The notes below the pieces were generated by a model. It did not search any database, was not told the DNA's origin, and saw nothing but the letters and a program-made list of their open reading frames with translations. Below are positions 57,533 to 64,000 of a stretch of 64,000 bases of DNA, piece by piece. Where the stretch lies: positions 10,302-74,301 of the forward strand of contig CAXTVS010000011.1 in NCBI GenBank assembly GCA_964247735.1. The letters are read 5' to 3'. The position numbers and the translations under genes were made by a program. Positions within the stretch are counted from its first letter, which is position 1. The number at the start of each line of letters is the position of its first letter. This DNA comes from Lichenicola sp964247735 (GTDB taxonomy: Bacteria; Pseudomonadota; Alphaproteobacteria; Acetobacterales; Acetobacteraceae).

Positions 57533-59422
57533 TCAGGAGGCCGCTTCCAGCTCCTGCTCGGCCTCGAGCCATTCCGTCTCGGCCGCGGCTTCCGCGCGGC
57601 CGATGGCGGCGAGGCGGGTGTTGGCGCGGGTGACGTCGTCCGTCTTGCCGGGCGCGTAGAAGGCCGGATCGGCGAGCAGCGCTTCCAGGGTCCGCCGCTC
57701 CTCGGCCAGCCTTCCCAGCAGCGCTTCCGCGTCGCGCGCCCGCTTGCGGACCGGCGCCAGCACGCGTCGTGCCTCGGCGCGGTCGCGCCTCTCGTCGGCG
57801 CGGGCCGGCGCCGGACGAGACCCGGACTCCTCCGTCGCCTCGCGGGCAGCGGCGCGGGCCCGCTCCGCGAGCCAGCCGCGGTAGTCCGCCATGTCGCCCT
57901 CGAACGGCTGCACCCGCCCGTCCCCCACCAGCCACAGCCGGTCCGCGACCAGCTCGACCAGGTGCGGGTCGTGGCTGATCAGCAGCACCGCGCCCTCGAA
58001 CTCGGCCAGCGCCCGGATCAGCGCGTCGCGCGCGTCCAGGTCGAGGTGGTTGGTCGGCTCGTCCAGGATCAGCAGCTGCGGCGCGTCGCGCGTCGCCAGC
58101 GCCAGCAGCAGCCGGGCCTTCTCGCCGCCGGACAGGTCGCGAGACGGGGTGTCGGCGCGGTTGGCGTCGAGCCCGAACCGGGCGAGCTGGGCACGCAGCG
58201 CGGTCGGCAGCGCCGCGGGCAGGGCGCGCGCGATGTGCTGCACCGGGCTCTCGTCGGGAAGCAGCTCCTCCGCCTGGTGCTGGGCGAAGTAGCCGACCTT
58301 GAGCTTCGGGCTGTGCCGGACGGAGCCGGACAGGGGGGACAGCCGGCCGGCGAGGAGCTTGGCGAAGGTGGACTTGCCGTTGCCGTTGGCGCCGAGCAGC
58401 GCGATCCGGTCCTCCATGTCGATCCTGAGCGACATTCCCGCCAGCACCACCCGCCCGTCATAGCCGGCGGAGGCGCGTTCCAGCACCAGCATCGGCGGCG
58501 CGAGCTGCGCCGGCTCGGGGAACGCGAAGCGGGTCGGCGCGTCCTCGACCACGCTCTCGATCGCCGGCAGCCGCTCCAGCGCCTTGAGCCGCGCCTGCGC
58601 CTGGCGTGCCTTGGTCGCCTTGGCGCGGAACCGGTCGACGAAGGACTGCATGTGCGCCCGCCGTGCCGCGATCCGTTCGGCGGCGCGGTTCTGCTGCAGC
58701 GCCTGCTCGGTGCGGATGCGCACGAACTCGTCGTAGCCGCCCGGGGTCAGGCTGAGCCTGCCGCGGTCGAGATGGGCGATCGCCTCCACCGCCCGGTCGA
58801 GCAGGCCGCGGTCGTGGCTGACGATCAGCGCAGCACCCGGGAACCGCGCCAGCCAGCCTTCCAGCCATAGCGTCGCTTCCAGGTCGAGGTGGTTGGTCGG
58901 CTCGTCCAGCAGCAGCAGGTCCGGGTTCAGGAACAGCGCAGTCGCCAGCGCCACCCGCATGCGCCAGCCGCCCGAGAAGTCGTCCACCGCGCGGGCCTGC
59001 GCCTGCGCGTCGAAGCCGAGCCCGGACAGGATGGCGGCGGCGCGTGCCGGGGCGCTGTCGGCGCCGATCGCGCGCAGCCGCTCGTGGATGTCGGCCAGCC
59101 GGGACGGGTCGGCGGCGGTGTCGGCTTCCGCCAGCAGCGCGGTGCGCTCGGCATCGCCCGCCAGCACGGTGTCGACCAGCGACGACGGGCCCGACGGCGC
59201 CTCCTGCAGCACGCGTGCCATCCGGGCGCGGCTGGACAGGCGGATCTCGCCGCCATCGGGCTGGATGTCGCCGGCGATCGCCGCCAGCAGGGTGGACTTG
59301 CCGGCGCCGTTGCGCCCGACCAGCCCGATCCGCCGTCCCGGCTCGATCGACAGGTCGGCCTGGTCCAGCAGGATGCGCCCGGCGATGCGCAGGCTCAGCG
59401 CGTTGATGACCAGCAGGCTCAA
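57533..59422 (-). CDS. ABC-F family ATP-binding protein (Uup/YheS-like)
   Basis: A 629-residue cytoplasmic protein with two ABC domains in tandem and no membrane segment. Walker A motifs are GLVGRNGAGKSTLLAAIA and ALLGANGNGKSTFAKLLA; the signatures are FSGGWRMRVALA and LSGGEKARLLLA; both Walker B regions read LLLDEPTNHLDL or LILDEPTNHLDL. The linker and the long charged C-terminal tail (coiled coil) match ABC-F proteins that act on ribosomes in translation. TTG 59422 was taken as start because GGGAGC lies about 11 nt upstream; no ATG fits the family start. Divergent from ndk. Confidence 0.9.
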   Translation of the reverse strand: MSLLVINALSLRIAGRILLDQADLSIEPGRRIGLVGRNGAGKSTLLAAIAGDIQPDGGEIRLSSRARMARVLQEAPSGPSSLVDTVLAGDAERTALLAEADTAADPSRLADIHERLRAIGADSAPARAAAILSGLGFDAQAQARAVDDFSGGWRMRVALATALFLNPDLLLLDEPTNHLDLEATLWLEGWLARFPGAALIVSHDRGLLDRAVEAIAHLDRGRLSLTPGGYDEFVRIRTEQALQQNRAAERIAARRAHMQSFVDRFRAKATKARQAQARLKALERLPAIESVVEDAPTRFAFPEPAQLAPPMLVLERASAGYDGRVVLAGMSLRIDMEDRIALLGANGNGKSTFAKLLAGRLSPLSGSVRHSPKLKVGYFAQHQAEELLPDESPVQHIARALPAALPTALRAQLARFGLDANRADTPSRDLSGGEKARLLLALATRDAPQLLILDEPTNHLDLDARDALIRALAEFEGAVLLISHDPHLVELVADRLWLVGDGRVQPFEGDMADYRGWLAERARAAAREATEESGSRPAPARADERRDRAEARRVLAPVRKRARDAEALLGRLAEERRTLEALLADPAFYAPGKTDDVTRANTRLAAIGRAEAAAETEWLEAEQELEAAS

Positions 59423-59549
59423 CCGCGTGATGCTCCCTCGGACACACGGAGCGGTTCTAGCAGCCGCCGTATCGGCGGTCACAGTGGCGGGCACCCGGTT
59501 TTTGCTCTAAGCGGCGCGCAATCCATCCCGCACACCAGGAGATGCCACC

Positions 59550-59972
59550 ATGGCGACCGAGCGCACCCTGTCGATCCTCAAGCCGGACGCGACCCGTCGC
59601 AACCTCACCGGCCGGATCAACGCCCTGTTCGAGGAGGCGGGCCTGCGCATCGTGGCGCAGAAGCGCATCCGCCTATCCGACGCCGTGGCCGGCGCGTTCT
59701 ACGCCGTGCACAAGGAGCGGCCGTTCTATGCGAGCCTGGTGTCGTCGATGACGGCGGCCCCGGTGGTGGTGCAGGTGCTGGAAGGCGAGGACGCCGTGTC
59801 GCGGCACCGCGAGGTGATGGGCGCCACCGACCCGAAAAAGGCGGAGCCGCATACGGTGCGCGCGCAGTTCGCCGAGAGCATCGAGGCGAACTCGGTGCAC
59901 GGCTCCGACAGCCCCGAGAACGCCGCGACAGAGATCGCGTTCTTCTTCGCCGGCACCGAAATCCTGCCCTGA
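59550..59972 (+). CDS. ndk: Nucleoside-diphosphate kinase
   Basis: A 140-residue enzyme that balances nucleoside triphosphate pools. MATERTLSILKPDATRRNLTG is the usual start, and the active-site histidine is His117 in NSVHGSDSPENA. Length is standard. It has AGGAG upstream of ATG 59550. It probably forms a unit with the MFS gene that follows 17 bp later, though the two are unrelated in function. Confidence 0.97.
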   Translation: MATERTLSILKPDATRRNLTGRINALFEEAGLRIVAQKRIRLSDAVAGAFYAVHKERPFYASLVSSMTAAPVVVQVLEGEDAVSRHREVMGATDPKKAEPHTVRAQFAESIEANSVHGSDSPENAATEIAFFFAGTEILP

Positions 59973-59989
59973 CCGCAGCGTCCCGGGCC

Positions 59990-61243
59990 GTGGCAGCACC
60001 GCGCGCGGCTTGGCCTGCCGTCGCCGCGGCAGTGGCGGGCAACCTGCTCGAGGTGTTCGACTTCATCGCCTACGGCACCTTCGCGGTGATGATCGGGCGG
60101 GTGTTCTTTCCCGCCCACGACCCGTTCGTGTCGCTGCTGCTGTCGGTCGCGACCTTCGGCATCGGCTTCGTCACCCGTCCGCTCGGCGCGCTGGCGGTCG
60201 GCCTGATCGCCGACCGGCAGGGCAGGCGCGCCGGGATGCTGGTGTCGATGTGGCTGATGGGGCTCGGCAGCCTCCTGATCGCGGTGCTGCCGGGCTACAA
60301 CAGCATCGGCCTCGCAGCACCCGCGCTGCTGGTGCTGGCCCGCCTGATCCAGGGCCTGGCCTGGGGTGCCGAGGTCGGTCCCGCCACCACCTTCCTGCTG
60401 GAGAACGCGCCACCGGGGCGCAGCGGGCTCTATGCCTCCTGGCAGTCAGCCAGCCAGAGCCTGGCGCAGTTCGCCAGCGGCCTGATCGGCCTCGTCACCG
60501 TCGCCCTGCTGGGCGGCGGGGCGATGACCGGCTGGGGCTGGCGGGTGCCGTTCGCGCTCGGCGCCCTGCTGGTGCCGGTCGGCCTGCTCCTGCGCACCGG
60601 GCTGGGCGGCGAGCGGCCGCTGCCGGCCGGGCCGGCCGCCGGTCGCCTCGCCCTGCTGGGCAGCAGCGGCGCGTTGTCGCTGGCCTGCGCGCTGATGCTG
60701 CTGATCGCCGGCACCGTCAGCCAGTACTTCCTCAACTACGTCACCACCTATGCCCTGGTGGTGCTGCACATGCCGGCCTCCCTCGCCCTGCTCGGCACCG
60801 TGCTGGCCGGGCTGTTCGGCGCGCTCGCGGCCCTGGCCGGCGGCATCCTGTCCGACCGCACCGGCCGGTTCGCGGTGATCCTGCTGCCGCGGCTCCTGCT
60901 GGCACTGCTGATCGTGCCGATGCTGATGCTGCTGCACGCCGACCCGGCGCCCTGGCTGTTCGCCGTCGTGGTGGCGGTGATCGCGGTGCTCCAGGTCGGC
61001 AGCTTCGCCGCCAGCCTGGTGCTGCTGGTCGAGCTGTTCCCGCCCGCGGTGCGCTCCACCGGGTTCGGGCTGCTCTACGCCGTCGCCATCTCCGCCTTCG
61101 GCGGCACCGCGCAGATCGTGTTCACCGCGCTGATCCGCTCCACCGGCGACCCGGTGTCGCCGGCCTGGTACCTGGCGCTGGTGAACCTGCTCTGCGTCGG
61201 CGCGGCGTGGGTGCTGATGCGCCGACGCCCGGCTCACAGGTAG
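59990..61243 (+). CDS. MFS transporter (metabolite:H+ symporter, MHS type)
   Basis: A roughly 417-residue carrier with 12 predicted helices. GNLLEVFDFIAYGTFAVMIG in helix 1, VTRPLGALAVGLIADRQGRR after helix 2 and ARLIQGLAWGAEVGPATTFL in helix 4 are the marks of the metabolite:H+ symporter branch that includes citrate, alpha-ketoglutarate and proline/betaine carriers. SLACALMLLIAGTVSQYFLNY marks helix 7. The substrate cannot be set. No ATG is present before the first helix; GTG 59990 is the most likely start, with a poor ribosome-binding site, so translation may depend on ndk. The stop overlaps the convergent gene by 10 bp. Confidence 0.82.
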   Translation: MAAPRAAWPAVAAAVAGNLLEVFDFIAYGTFAVMIGRVFFPAHDPFVSLLLSVATFGIGFVTRPLGALAVGLIADRQGRRAGMLVSMWLMGLGSLLIAVLPGYNSIGLAAPALLVLARLIQGLAWGAEVGPATTFLLENAPPGRSGLYASWQSASQSLAQFASGLIGLVTVALLGGGAMTGWGWRVPFALGALLVPVGLLLRTGLGGERPLPAGPAAGRLALLGSSGALSLACALMLLIAGTVSQYFLNYVTTYALVVLHMPASLALLGTVLAGLFGALAALAGGILSDRTGRFAVILLPRLLLALLIVPMLMLLHADPAPWLFAVVVAVIAVLQVGSFAASLVLLVELFPPAVRSTGFGLLYAVAISAFGGTAQIVFTALIRSTGDPVSPAWYLALVNLLCVGAAWVLMRRRPAHR

Positions 61244-62577
61244 TAGCGGAACACGATCGCCCGCAGCGTGACCACGATCGACAGCGCCGGGAACAAGCAC
61301 AGCGCAGCCAAAGCCCAGGACGGCATCCGCAGCGGGCGGTGCGGCAGCGCGAGGCCCAGGAACGGCACCAGCGGCAGGAAGTAGCGGCCCTGCACCCCCT
61401 CGATCGTGCGGCCGCCGATCGGGCTCCAGCTCAGGTACTGCAGCGCGAAGATCCCCCCGACCGTTGCCGCCACCAGCACGACCGCCGCGGCCCGGCGGCG
61501 CGCGTCCAGCACGGCGGGCCTCCGCGAGACCAGGAACGCCGCCAGCAGCACCAGGCCGGTCAGGGCGTAGTATGGGTTCGGCAGCGTGGTATCGAGCCAG
61601 CCGAGCACCCCCACCGCCTCCCGGCAGTACGGGCAGCCCTGGCTCCACTGGACGTGGATGGTGGTGCGGACGAGCACGCCCCAGAGGGTGGGATGCAGCA
61701 ACAAACCGTGCAGCTGTGCCGACGCGTGCGCGGCCGCCGCGGACGGCAGGCTGACCCGGCCGACGAGCAGGGCCCAGCCCAGCGCCGCCGCGACCGCCCC
61801 ACCGGCGCCGACGAGCCGGGCGCGCAGCGGCGCCGTCGACAGCAGCGGCAGCAGGCACGCCGGCAGGTAGGCGACGCGGGCCATGGTCAAGACCGCTAGA
61901 CCTGTGCAGCCGAGGCCGAAGCCGTGCCGGATCGCGGAGCCCCGGACCAGCAGCACCGCCGACAGCGCCGACAGCGCGATCATCGGCCCGTCCTGCGACA
62001 TCGAGCCGAACAGCGCCAGCACCATCGGCAGGCAGGACAGGGTGAACAGCAGCGGAGCCAGGCCGCCGGAAAGGGCGATCGCGACGGCGGCGATCGCCGC
62101 GCTGGTGGCGCCGTTCAGCAGGCGCGACAGCAGCATCCCGTGCAGCACCGACAGCCCGGCGACGCGCGCAAACCCTTCGGACAGGGCAGACGGCAGATAC
62201 AGCAGCGGCGGATACAGCGCCGTGTTGGGAAACGACACCATGCCCGTCCCGCCCCAGCCGATCGCCGCCGCGCGGTCGGCCGTCGTCCGGGTCAGCTTGT
62301 TCTGCGGGTGGAAGCGGATCCCCTCCACCGCGATGGACAGGCGCTCCAGCCCGAGATGGACCATGCCGCCGGACAGGGTGGCGCCGAAGCGGGTGGCGAC
62401 CAGCCCGCCGGACGCGACCTGGTCGGCGCGCTCGGCATGGGCGAGCTCGTCGGCCGCCTGGAGCGGCGGCATCAGCAGCGCGATCGCCGGCACCGCGACC
62501 GCGACATACACGCAGAACAGCGCCGCCAGCAGACGCGGGATCAGGACCGGGTCCGGCCGCAGCAGCCGATCGCGCAC
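61234..62577 (-). CDS. DUF2142 membrane protein
   Basis: A 447-residue inner-membrane protein with about 10-11 helices. PPLQAADELAHAERADQVA at residues 37-55 and GMVSFPNTALYPPLLYLPSA are the typical DUF2142 features, along with GGRTIEGVQGRYFLPLVPF near the C-terminus. The fold resembles membrane glycosyltransferases of the GT-C class (Asp-Glu in the first periplasmic loop), so a sugar transfer role to surface molecules is likely, but unproven. It starts with GTG 62577, 9 bp after the purN stop, and may be cotranscribed with purM-purN. The stop overlaps the MFS gene on the other strand. Confidence 0.85.
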   Translation of the reverse strand: MRDRLLRPDPVLIPRLLAALFCVYVAVAVPAIALLMPPLQAADELAHAERADQVASGGLVATRFGATLSGGMVHLGLERLSIAVEGIRFHPQNKLTRTTADRAAAIGWGGTGMVSFPNTALYPPLLYLPSALSEGFARVAGLSVLHGMLLSRLLNGATSAAIAAVAIALSGGLAPLLFTLSCLPMVLALFGSMSQDGPMIALSALSAVLLVRGSAIRHGFGLGCTGLAVLTMARVAYLPACLLPLLSTAPLRARLVGAGGAVAAALGWALLVGRVSLPSAAAAHASAQLHGLLLHPTLWGVLVRTTIHVQWSQGCPYCREAVGVLGWLDTTLPNPYYALTGLVLLAAFLVSRRPAVLDARRRAAAVVLVAATVGGIFALQYLSWSPIGGRTIEGVQGRYFLPLVPFLGLALPHRPLRMPSWALAALCLFPALSIVVTLRAIVFRYYL

Positions 62578-62586
62578 CCCCCGTCC

Positions 62587-63189
62587 TCAGGCGCTCGGCA
62601 AGGCGAGCGTCTGCGCCAGGTGCCGGGCCAGCACCGCCGGATACAGCACGTGCTCCTCGGCCAGCACCCGGGCGGCCAGGGTGTGGGGGGTGTCGCCCGG
62701 CAGCACCGGCACCGTCGCCTGACCCAGGATCGGACCTTCGTCCATCACCTCCGTCACCAGGTGCACGGTGCAGCCATGCCGCGTCTCGCCCGCCTCCAGC
62801 ACGCGTTCATGGGTGTGCAGGCCGGGATAGGCCGGCAGCAGGCTCGGGTGGATGTTGAGCATCCGGCCGGCCCAGCGGCCGGTCAGCCAGGGAGTCAGCA
62901 GGCGCATGTAGCCGGCAAGGCACACGCAGCCGATCCCGGCCTCCTCCAGCGTCGAGTCGATCGCCCGCTCGTGCGCCTCGCGGTCGCCCCGGTAGGGCCG
63001 GTGGTCGACCGCGTGCGCCGCGATCCCGGCCTCCGCTGCCGCCCGGAGCGCCGGCGCGTCCGGGTTGTTGCTCAGCACCAGCGCGATGTCGCCTGGATAG
63101 GCCGGATCGCGGGCGGCCTCCAGAAGCGCTGCCATGTTGCTGCCGCGGCCGCTGGCCAGCACCGCGACCCGGGTCCGCTCCGGGCGCAT
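62587..63189 (-). CDS. purN: Phosphoribosylglycinamide formyltransferase
   Basis: A 200-residue enzyme of purine synthesis that transfers a formyl group from 10-formyl-THF to GAR. RVAVLASGRGSNMAALLEAA is the phosphate-binding start, LAGYMRLLTPWL and MLNIHPSLLPAYPGLHTHER hold catalytic Asn and His, and VHLVTEVMDEGPIL holds the catalytic Asp. Length is standard. ATG 63189 overlaps the purM stop (ATGA), the usual purM-purN pair. Confidence 0.97.
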   Translation of the reverse strand: MRPERTRVAVLASGRGSNMAALLEAARDPAYPGDIALVLSNNPDAPALRAAAEAGIAAHAVDHRPYRGDREAHERAIDSTLEEAGIGCVCLAGYMRLLTPWLTGRWAGRMLNIHPSLLPAYPGLHTHERVLEAGETRHGCTVHLVTEVMDEGPILGQATVPVLPGDTPHTLAARVLAEEHVLYPAVLARHLAQTLALPSA

Positions 63190-64000
63190 CAGAACGCGGG
63201 CATCCGCGAGAAGCGCAGCGATCCCGGCGCGTCCGGGCTGGACGCCGCCTCGATCCGGCCGATCAGGCTGAACGGTTCGCCGAGCTCGGCCAGGAGCGAG
63301 CTGGCGCTGGCCACGTTCGACACGATCAGCGCCATGCCGATCCCGCAGTTGAACACCCGCAGCATCTCGTCGTCCGCGATCCCGCCGGCCTTGGCCAGCC
63401 ACGGGAACACCGGCGGCATCGGCCAGGCGGTCCCGTCCAGCACCGCGACCACGCCGGCCGGAAGCACGCGCGGCAGGTTGCCGGGCAGGCCGCCTCCGGT
63501 GATGTGGGCCGCCCCGTTCAGCAGCCCGCCGCGATGCAGCGCCAGGGTCTGCGACACGTAGAGCCGGGTCGGCGCCATCAGCGCCTCCCCGAGCGAGAGG
63601 CCGGTCGCGAACGGCGCCGCCACGTCCCAGCCGAGCCCCGCACGCTCCACGACGCCGCGCACCAGCGAGAACCCGTTGGAATGCACCCCGCTCGACGGCA
63701 GCCCCAGGATCACGTCGCCGGGCGAGATGCGTCCTGGCAGCAGCGCGTCGCGCTCGGCGGCGCCGACCGCGAACCCCGCGAGGTCGTAGTGGCCCGGCGC
63801 ATACATGCCCGGCATCTCCGCGGTCTCGCCGCCGACCAGCGCGCAGCCGGACAGCCGGCAGCCCTCGGCGATGCCGCCCACCACCCGGGCCGCATCCGCC
63901 ACGGCGAGCCTGCCGGTGGCGAAGTAGTCCAGGAAGAACAGCGGCTCGGCCCCCTGCACCACCAGGTCGTTGACGCACATCGCCACCAGGTCGATGCCCA
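63189..64000 (-). CDS. purM: Phosphoribosylformylglycinamidine cyclo-ligase, 3' part (cut by window edge)
   Basis: The last 270 residues of AIR synthetase, which closes the imidazole ring of purines. GIDLVAMCVNDLVVQGAEPL at the window edge is the conserved metal/ATP site; FLDYFATGRL, CALVGGETAEMPGMY and HITGGGLPGNLPRVLP are further family marks. The start lies beyond position 64000. It is coupled to purN by a 4-bp overlap. Confidence 0.95.
   Translation of the reverse strand, partial: GIDLVAMCVNDLVVQGAEPLFFLDYFATGRLAVADAARVVGGIAEGCRLSGCALVGGETAEMPGMYAPGHYDLAGFAVGAAERDALLPGRISPGDVILGLPSSGVHSNGFSLVRGVVERAGLGWDVAAPFATGLSLGEALMAPTRLYVSQTLALHRGGLLNGAAHITGGGLPGNLPRVLPAGVVAVLDGTAWPMPPVFPWLAKAGGIADDEMLRVFNCGIGMALIVSNVASASSLLAELGEPFSLIGRIEAASSPDAPGSLRFSRMPAF

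Overview
The window is GC-rich alphaproteobacterial chromosome. FliX, a FlbY/FlgN-like protein, a MotE-like protein, a single-cysteine DksA and CtrA-type boxes beside fliL point to Alphaproteobacteria. The gene content (GH68, ferredoxin FdxA, MtnA) fits Rhodospirillales, probably Acetobacteraceae; the family-level call is inference. No rRNA, tRNA or CRISPR array was seen.

Layout. 0-4.9 kb: end of an MFS transporter, a decayed cysteine synthase, a rhodanese, a DUF2272 lipoprotein, mtnA and a histone-H1-like basic protein. 4.9-17.7 kb: flagellar block. flgI-flgJ-flbY/flgN-like runs leftward, fliX and dksA rightward, flgF-flgG-flgA-flgH leftward, and fliL-fliM-DUF6468-motE-like-cheZ plus a 977-residue exported protein rightward. 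Two CtrA boxes lie between the divergent flgF and fliL operons. 17.8-19.3 kb: spermidine genes speD and speE.

19.3-32.5 kb is a patchwork: glutathione peroxidase, a nitroreductase, a two-gene lysine/aminoadipate catabolic operon, a methyltransferase, a sulfite-oxidase-like protein, fumC and a MarR/SnoaL divergent pair. Broken genes are scattered through it: a lipoprotein with two in-frame stops, a receiver-domain relic, a heavily frameshifted alpha/beta hydrolase and an IS3 transposase tail. 32.7-39.3 kb is a sucrose/fructan uptake locus: GH68 enzyme, SUT-like transporter, TonB-dependent receptor and a divergent LacI regulator with a clear operator.

39.8-46.6 kb: membrane protein, ferredoxin, S4 RNA-binding protein, SUV3-like helicase, leucyl aminopeptidase, MarR regulator and a secreted protein. 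46.6-51 kb: surface-glycan genes (polyprenyl-phosphate sugar transferase, CapD-type dehydratase, DegT aminotransferase), followed by a diguanylate cyclase and, 5 kb on, an EAL phosphodiesterase. 52.7-56.2 kb holds three short-chain reductases. 57.5-64 kb is housekeeping: ABC-F ATPase, ndk, an MFS carrier, a DUF2142 membrane protein, purN and the 3' part of purM.

The main themes are a cell-cycle-type (CtrA) motility programme, polyamine synthesis and methionine salvage, dedicated sucrose/fructan import, and active gene decay in the 19-32 kb zone. Coordinates, starts and motifs were read from the sequence; family assignments are from recognition without database searches.
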